Positions 38,105-42,072 of a DNA stretch of 42,072 nucleotides are shown in pieces; positions within the stretch are counted from its first letter, which is position 1; each line of letters begins with the position of its first letter. Where the stretch lies: positions 1 to 42,072 of the IMG/VR virus record IMGVR_UViG_3300012039_000017; one strand, given 5' to 3'. The notes beneath the pieces are model-generated. The model made no database searches. It saw only the letters and a program-made list of their open reading frames with translations, and was not told the origin of the DNA. The position numbers were made by a program, and so were the translations under genes. This DNA comes from a virus.

Positions 38105-38828
38105 TTAAATTCATCCTAAAGGCGGCTATCAGTTCATCTTTGGTTTGCAGTGCCATTTCTCTACTCTCATCATCCAAGGTGAAATCAGCTTTAATTTTGG
38201 CGCGTTGGTAAACCGCTCGTTGAATTTGAGCTTCAAGACTCTGAACCGTCAAATGTGGGAGTAAGCGTTTTGCGGTGGCTGCCTGAAGGTCAAGGCCTAT
38301 TTCCCGTTCATAAGCATCTAAACGGTTGGCATCCATTCTTTTAGTTTCATCAATTTTAATGTTCGATAACTTCTCTGTCTTTTCCAATTCGAGCGTGTGC
38401 TTTTCGCGTTCGACTTTCACCAAGCCGTAGGTGGGGACATCCATCCCTTCTTTAAGAGCCAAATTGACTATTCCCGCAATCGCCTGATTCTGCGCTAACG
38501 CTGTTTCGTGGATAGCTTTTAAAAGCTCGTCCTGCTGCTTTAATTTGGTTGGTAAAGTGTGAAGAGCGTGCTGCGCTGCCTGCACACTGCCTTCAACATT
38601 GGAAGAATGATTTATTTGCGCAATTTGGAGCTGTGCCTGAGCATTAAAATCCCGGATTCGGGCTTCACTTCGTCCGGCAGACCAATTGGGGAAAAGAACT
38701 GCGGGTTGGGGAGTTTCAATATAAGGTTCAATTATTGGAGGCGCAGCTAAGGTAATGGCCTCCGTAGCAACTGCGTCATAATCAATTTCCCCATGAAATT
38801 CTTCAGCGAGTTTGTCGTAGTCTTTCAA
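38013..38828 (-). CDS. Coiled-coil protein of the coupling module, 271 aa
   Basis: Starts at TTG overlapping the stop of the membrane-protein gene (TTGA). Contains long Gln/Glu/Lys-rich helices (RIRDFNAQAQLQIAQINHSS, EREKHTLELEKTEKLSNIKIDETKRMDANRLDAYEREIGLDLQAATAKR) with a Pro-rich N-terminal part (APPIIEPYIETPQPAVLFPN). No catalytic motif. A linker between membrane protein and ATPase is a reasonable inference from operon order and coupled starts. Confidence 0.55.
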   Translation of the reverse strand: MKDYDKLAEEFHGEIDYDAVATEAITLAAPPIIEPYIETPQPAVLFPNWSAGRSEARIRDFNAQAQLQIAQINHSSNVEGSVQAAQHALHTLPTKLKQQDELLKAIHETALAQNQAIAGIVNLALKEGMDVPTYGLVKVEREKHTLELEKTEKLSNIKIDETKRMDANRLDAYEREIGLDLQAATAKRLLPHLTVQSLEAQIQRAVYQRAKIKADFTLDDESREMALQTKDELIAAFRMNLNEQMARHLLQAGNGANLQAVDQATDSPSGN

Positions 38829-39358
38829 GGAATCCCTGCTTTCTTTTTAAAAGCATCAAGTGCTGCCTGATTTGGAAACGTATAGACCTTTCCGTTAGGA
38901 GCCGTAACGGAGAAACTACCTTCTTCAGGAACAATCTTAAAAATCAATAACAGAATAACAAGATGAACAATTCCATCAATAATTGACCAAGTGTTATTAG
39001 GTGCCGTTATAGTAAAAAGGTGAAGAGCAGTAAACGTTCCCGATAAAAAAACAAGTAAAGCCGCGCCACGCCCAAAGATTTTTACTGTCGAACGTACTCG
39101 GTCTGATTCCTCATCATCAGGTAATCCTCGTATAGGGAAAACGAAACGCAAAAATACGAACCCTGTGACAAAAATAATAGCGGCGTTCAATACAACAATG
39201 GCCTCAGGCACAAAATATTGCTGCGTCATATCAATGCCAAAGTCAGAGGGCAAATTCCGAAACCGAATAATGAAATAAACCGTAAAAATAAAAGCAAAAT
39301 TTCGGACTGTTTGCCTCTGCTGGCGTTCATACGCAGTCAAAGAAAGTTTGGAAGCCAT
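38825..39358 (-). CDS. Four-helix membrane protein, 177 aa
   Basis: Predicted membrane helices at about residues 19-35, 52-74, 95-114 and 123-142. A soluble C-terminal tag (GSFSVTAPNGKVYTFPNQAALDAFKKKAGIP) follows; I recognise its 'APxGKxYxFPxQAALDxFK' form as a recurring small module in other proteins. First gene of the leftward coupling module, transcribed from an ideal promoter whose start point is only two to three bases before the ATG. May anchor the ATPase to the membrane. Confidence 0.65.
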   Translation of the reverse strand: MASKLSLTAYERQQRQTVRNFAFIFTVYFIIRFRNLPSDFGIDMTQQYFVPEAIVVLNAAIIFVTGFVFLRFVFPIRGLPDDEESDRVRSTVKIFGRGAALLVFLSGTFTALHLFTITAPNNTWSIIDGIVHLVILLLIFKIVPEEGSFSVTAPNGKVYTFPNQAALDAFKKKAGIP

Positions 39359-39367
39359 TTGCCGCGG

Positions 39368-39396
39368 ATTCTACATCCCGCATACGGTTAGGTCAA
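39368..39396 (-). promoter_or_regulatory. Sigma-70-type promoter of the coupling module, nearly leaderless
   Basis: TTGACC (39391-39396), exact 17-base spacer, TAGAAT (39368-39373), then CCGCGGCAA and the ATG at 39358. Transcription should begin two or three bases before the start codon. Confidence 0.65.
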
Positions 39397-39442
39397 ATGA
39401 GGTGTTGCCTTGAAGTTTGGAGTTTTAAGAAAGGGTCGGAAG

Positions 39443-39522
39443 TGGAGTAGAATCAGTCGAGCCGAGGGTTTAGTTTCCTCATGCGTGTGAAGCATGCGCT
39501 CTTCCAACTGAGCTATGATCCC
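39443..39522 (-). other. tRNA-Val(CAC) 5' half, probable phage attachment site
   Basis: Leftward from 39522: GGGATCA acceptor strand, TA, D-arm GCTCAGTTGGAAGAGC, G, anticodon arm CATGC-TTCACAC-GCATG (anticodon CAC), AGG. All positions are canonical to about nucleotide 46. After that no normal T-arm exists, although TGATTCT (39449-39455) could pair with the acceptor. A truncated tRNA next to a tyrosine integrase gene is the usual mark of attP; a tRNA with an aberrant T-arm is the alternative. Confidence 0.6.
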
Positions 39523-39600
39523 TTTTGAATCTATGGCTTAGAAAAACGAAGGCGAATTTTGACCCTCTGCCTAAAGGGTCAATTTGTCTACACAATCAGC

Positions 39601-40074
39601 TCACATTTTACTTTGTGCTTCCCAAAACTCCAAAGCTTCCTTCGTTGGACTTCCAAAGCGATACGTTCCAACCAACGTTCTCTTCCGGTGGCAATTCGCG
39701 CATCGAACATCACACTTACTTATCTCCTCAATCAAAGTTTTTAAAGAACACTTACTAAGAACTAAAGCTGTCACCGCCCGTTTCTTCTTTCCTCTTACGT
39801 GGTCGTATTCCAAAACAACAGGATTCTTCTCTCCGCAATCAACACAAGGGTGCAAAAGCAAATGAGCAAGCAAATATGCTCGGTTGCGCTGCAATACAAA
39901 ATCAACAAGTCCTTTCCTTCTAAGATTTATTTGAACCTGATTTCTAGCGTAATAATCACGTTCAATTCTTGCCTGACACGCTCGACAGTATCGCTGCAAA
40001 CCATCTTTATTCGTCCTGTTCTGATTAAAAGAACTCCCCCTTCTTTTTTTCTGACATCTCAAACAAATTTTCAA
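39601..40074 (-). CDS. HNH endonuclease, 157 aa
   Basis: N-terminal zinc knuckles CLRCQKK and RYCRACQARIERDYY, then CVDCG...VLEYDHVRGKKKRAVTAL and CDVRCANCHRKRT (about residues 77-132): a Cys-Cys/DH/N-x-x-H HNH core in the form common in phage homing and packaging-linked nucleases. The start is TTG at 40074, preceded by TAATTAACC rather than a Shine-Dalgarno site. Divergent from the integrase gene with only 17 bases between start codons, next to the attachment-site candidate. Confidence 0.75.
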   Translation of the reverse strand: MKICLRCQKKRRGSSFNQNRTNKDGLQRYCRACQARIERDYYARNQVQINLRRKGLVDFVLQRNRAYLLAHLLLHPCVDCGEKNPVVLEYDHVRGKKKRAVTALVLSKCSLKTLIEEISKCDVRCANCHRKRTLVGTYRFGSPTKEALEFWEAQSKM

Positions 40075-40091
40075 AGAAATCGAGGTTAATT

Positions 40092-40889
40092 ATGAACACT
40101 GACAAATTTATAAATGAAAGAAAGTATCTCAAAGCCGTCACTCCCTGCACTCTCGCCTGGTACAAACAATCTTTCAAAGCTTTTGAAGATGCACTGGAAA
40201 CTACAGAGGAAATCAAGCAGCGAATTGTTGAGCTACGGGAACGGGGAACGAAACCTGTTTCAATCAACACTTATCTTCGGGCGGTAAAAGCGTACTGGTT
40301 GTGGCAAGGGAAGAAATGGGAAGTTGGTCATTTAAACGAAGAATCTAAAATCCTAAGTACGTTTTCTCCCCATCAGGTCAACCAATTTCTCAAGTCTCGT
40401 CCTGGGCGCACGCACACGCTTGTGTGTTTGTTGTTTGATAGCGGGCTTCGCATTTCCGAAGCTCTTTCGCTGAAAAAAGAGGACATAGATTTGGACGGGT
40501 TTACCCTTCGGGTCTTGGGCAAGGGCGGAAAACACCGTCTTGTGCCGTTTTCGGCAGAGTTTCGCAAAATCCTTTTCCGTTATCTGGTCAAATTTCCGAG
40601 TCAGAATTACGTTTTTGCTACTCGAAATAACACAAAGCTCACCGTTAGAAACTTCCTGCGTGATTTTAAAAAACTGGGTCATCAATTAGGGGTTAAGAAT
40701 GTAAGAATTTCACCACACACTTGCCGCCATTCTTTCGCTGTCAACTGGTTAAGACGGGGAGGGAATTTATATTCGCTTCAGCGGATACTCGGCCATTCGA
40801 GTATTACAACTACAGAACGTTACTGCCGGTCTTTGGGGATAGAGGATATTATCAAGGAACACAGCTCACGCAGCCTTTTGTGCGGGTAG
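40092..40889 (+). CDS. Tyrosine integrase, 265 aa
   Basis: N-terminal core-binding SAM-like domain (residues 1-75; SINTYLRAVKAYWLW) and catalytic domain with Arg120 (GLRISEAL), Lys147 (GKGGKHRLVP), His209-x-x-Arg212 (HTCRHSF), His235 (LGHSS) and nucleophile Tyr244 (TERYCRSL). All six signature residues are present, so it should be active. It is short and XerD-like. GAGG lies seven bases before the ATG. Together with the tRNA fragment it indicates site-specific integration into a tRNA-Val gene. Confidence 0.92.
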   Translation: MNTDKFINERKYLKAVTPCTLAWYKQSFKAFEDALETTEEIKQRIVELRERGTKPVSINTYLRAVKAYWLWQGKKWEVGHLNEESKILSTFSPHQVNQFLKSRPGRTHTLVCLLFDSGLRISEALSLKKEDIDLDGFTLRVLGKGGKHRLVPFSAEFRKILFRYLVKFPSQNYVFATRNNTKLTVRNFLRDFKKLGHQLGVKNVRISPHTCRHSFAVNWLRRGGNLYSLQRILGHSSITTTERYCRSLGIEDIIKEHSSRSLLCG

Positions 40890-41243
40890 GGAATCAAGCA
40901 ACTGCTGAATGCCAAGGAGGGCTAATTTGTCGTCTTTTTTTCGGTATGCAAAGGCGCGGAGTTTGAGTTTCTTGTACCCGTCCTCTCCGAGTTGCTTCTT
41001 CTTGAAAGCGATATATTCTTCTCTTCCGTCTCCTCCAAGATATTGATGGCAACTGAAACACAGGGCATCGCAATTATCTGGGTCAAAGCGTGTGTTCTCT
41101 CGCGCTCGTCCCCAAAAATGAGAATTTTGTAAGCCTTCTGTTGGCGGCCGAAATTGCTTTTGGCAGAAGACACATCGCCAACCGTCTCTTGTTCGGATGT
41201 ATTTTGAAAATACTGCATCGGCTTTTCGGATTTTAATTTTCAA
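40866..41243 (-). CDS. NinG-like HNH nuclease, 125 aa
   Basis: KYIRTRDGWRCVFCQKQFRP, LQNSHFWGRARENTRFDPDNCDALCFSCHQYLGGDGREEY and FKKKQLGEDGYKKLKLRA match the order of NinG/Rap-type phage recombination nucleases (C-x2-C, H-F-x-R, N-x-x-x-x-C-x-x-C-N/H). It starts at TTG overlapping the preceding gene and its 3' end overlaps the integrase gene by 24 bases. With the NinB-like and PD-(D/E)XK-like genes nearby, it forms a probable recombination set. Confidence 0.75.
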   Translation of the reverse strand: MKIKIRKADAVFSKYIRTRDGWRCVFCQKQFRPPTEGLQNSHFWGRARENTRFDPDNCDALCFSCHQYLGGDGREEYIAFKKKQLGEDGYKKLKLRAFAYRKKDDKLALLGIQQLLDSLPAQKAA

Positions 41244-41457
41244 GATTGATATTGCTAATCATGTCAACGGGGGTCAGCTTACCTTTATAAACAATCCTGC
41301 AACCGCCCCAAAAATCCCATGATGGTTGCCAGTCACTATACCTGGAATAACAGCTCGGTGGGTCAATTACGGCATACAGAGCAACTATCAAAGCAACAAC
41401 ACCAATTACGAATAAAATAATCACCCAACCTAAGTTTTCAAACATCCAATCAGACAT
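41233..41457 (-). CDS. Small membrane protein, 74 aa
   Basis: MSDWMFENLGWVIILFVIGV then VALIVALYAVIDPP: one long membrane helix, followed by a Trp/Tyr/Cys-containing polar part (SCYSRYSDWQPSWDFWGGCRIVYKG) with two Cys. AAAGGA five bases before the ATG is a good ribosome site. Function unknown. Confidence 0.6.
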   Translation of the reverse strand: MSDWMFENLGWVIILFVIGVVALIVALYAVIDPPSCYSRYSDWQPSWDFWGGCRIVYKGKLTPVDMISNINLEN

Positions 41458-41501
41458 CCTTGTCCTTTCGCGCCTCTTATGGGCGCATTAATTAATCATT
41501 C

Positions 41502-41714
41502 TTATACAAAGTCTTCTTCTAAAATATTTATGACAATCGGATTCTTGGGGTATTTTTGTTTAAAATAATCAATCATTTGAACACTAGAACCTTCAGTTCC
41601 TGACCAATCGTGCATTCGGCAAAGCCGACACACAGCATAAATTTCGTAACTGTCCCAAATATCTACCTCGTGTTCATGTGGGCCGATGTCTTTTTCTACA
41701 ATGCTAGATTTCAT
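41502..41714 (-). CDS. Small zinc-site protein, 70 aa
   Basis: MKSSIVEKDIGPHEHEVDIW then YAVCRLCRMHDWSGTEGSS: an early H-x-H plus C-x2-C-x2-H could bind zinc. The C-terminal half (MIDYFKQKYPKNPIVINILEEDFV) is alpha/beta. CAATTAACCAAG precedes the ATG by 12 bases, identical to the stretch before the 26908 gene. Function unknown. Confidence 0.55.
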   Translation of the reverse strand: MKSSIVEKDIGPHEHEVDIWDSYEIYAVCRLCRMHDWSGTEGSSVQMIDYFKQKYPKNPIVINILEEDFV

Positions 41715-41738
41715 TTACGTGCTTGGTTAATTGTTTTC

Positions 41739-41747
41739 TGGCAGAAT
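41739..41747 (+). promoter_or_regulatory. Extended -10-like element, predicted leaderless
   Basis: TGGCAGAAT (TGn plus a 4-of-6 -10 match) ends 6 bases (GGCGGG) before the ATG at 41754, the same distance and GC-rich spacer style as at 1490-1504. No -35 match. Weaker than the other candidate. Confidence 0.3.
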
Positions 41748-41753
41748 GGCGGG

Positions 41754-41993
41754 ATGAGCAAATGGGAATACACAACGCGCGTTGCTGTCTTTAAGGAAGA
41801 ATCTGGTGAGTGGTTCATTGCGGCAGGTCCTGGCGTAGGTCCTGATGCTGCGCTCAATGAACTAGGAGAACAAGACTGGGAGCTTGCGGGAGCGTTACCG
41901 GCATGGGAAAAGAACGCTACAAAGTCAAGCGTGCTGATCTTCAAACGCCCTAAAGGCAAAGAGTTAAAACCGGCTCGTGTTCGCACGCTTTAA
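41754..41993 (+). CDS. DUF4177-like small protein, 79 aa
   Basis: MSKWEYTTRVAVFKEESGEW, then GPDAALNELGEQDWELAGALPAWEKNATKSSVLIFKRPKG: the 'WEY...LNELGxxxWELxxxxP...FKRP' pattern is that of small DUF4177-type proteins, two strands, a helix and further strands. The ATG at 41754 has no Shine-Dalgarno site but a -10-like element directly upstream; the frame is open earlier to 41610, where it is antisense to the zinc-site gene. Its stop overlaps the convergent NinB-like stop. Role unknown. Confidence 0.6.
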   Translation: MSKWEYTTRVAVFKEESGEWFIAAGPGVGPDAALNELGEQDWELAGALPAWEKNATKSSVLIFKRPKGKELKPARVRTL

Positions 41994-42072
41994 ACCGTAA
42001 CCTCTCCCGGCAACGGGATCTGTAGCCCCAAAAACTCATTCGCCCACAGCCGGCATTTCTCGGTGTATTCAA
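41990..42072 (-). CDS. NinB-like recombination protein, C-terminal part (continues at window start)
   Basis: Encodes EYTEKCRLWANEFLGLQIPL followed by PGEVTV and a TAA stop at 41990-41992, completing the gene that starts at 331. The last nine bases (TGTATTCAA on the given strand) equal the first nine, and the codons agree across the overlap. Confidence 0.7.
   Translation of the reverse strand, partial: EYTEKCRLWANEFLGLQIPLPGEVTV

Noticed and set aside
1-42072. Alternative genetic code (TGA as glycine) used by some Patescibacteria
   Set aside because: Many genes end in TGA with tight overlaps (TGATG, ATGA) and large proteins read without internal TGA, so the standard bacterial code fits.
1-42072. 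CRISPR array
   Set aside because: No regularly spaced direct repeats were seen; the repeats present are the protein-coding GIGTSTP units and short dyads.

Overview
The window is a complete genome of a tailed bacteriophage with short-tailed (podovirus) organisation. The last 9 bases repeat the first 9, and a 134-residue NinB-like gene reads in frame across the ends, so the molecule is best read as a circle or circular permutation of about 42,063 bp. Host: several structural proteins carry the low-complexity 'GIGTSTP' repeats and Ser/Thr-rich strands that are typical of predicted surface proteins of Patescibacteria (CPR), so a Patescibacteria host is inferred, not proven. The standard code with TGA as stop is used throughout. 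No DNA polymerase, replicative helicase or ribosomal gene is present.

Layout. 41,990-331 and 328-744: NinB-like recombination protein and a possible PD-(D/E)XK nuclease. 852-4,544: small membrane and zinc proteins, a tRNA-like element, an HNH endonuclease behind an attenuator-like leader, and a rightward ssDNA-binding-protein operon. 4,606-9,595 (mostly leftward): lysis genes (signal-peptide transglycosylase, holin), a broken HNH gene, a DUF932 protein, many 24-58 residue proteins, a papain-like cysteine protease and an XhlA-like protein. 9,745-10,167: a lone rightward winged-helix regulator with a structured leader. 10,235-30,961: one long leftward virion operon, in transcription order small terminase, large terminase, portal, small head proteins, scaffold, P22-like coat, then decoration/fibre proteins, adaptor, propeller-like tail protein and two internal virion proteins. 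30,986-32,455: small accessory genes. 32,652-33,605: a CHC2/TOPRIM primase. 33,606-35,796: gene-poor, highly structured DNA around a GIY-YIG-like gene. 35,797-39,358: a leftward plasmid-like module of replication-relaxation protein, VirD4/TraG-type ATPase, coiled-coil protein and four-helix membrane protein. 39,443-41,993: a tRNA-Val 5' fragment (probable attachment site), HNH nuclease, tyrosine integrase, NinG-like nuclease and small genes.

How it fits together. Integrase plus tRNA fragment indicate a temperate phage. The relaxation protein, coupling-type ATPase, candidate origin and primase suggest a plasmid-like replication or mobilisation state, i.e. a phage-plasmid. Packaging and morphogenesis genes are P22-like. 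Five virion-operon proteins begin with signal or membrane-anchor segments, which is unusual and may relate to the surface of a very small host.

Expression signals come in two classes. Lysis, primase and accessory genes have strong Shine-Dalgarno sites (AAGGAGG). Most virion genes have none; they are instead preceded by TAATTAA-type sequence and a pyrimidine-rich spacer. Several leaders contain interleaved complementary arms that could form pseudoknots or switches.
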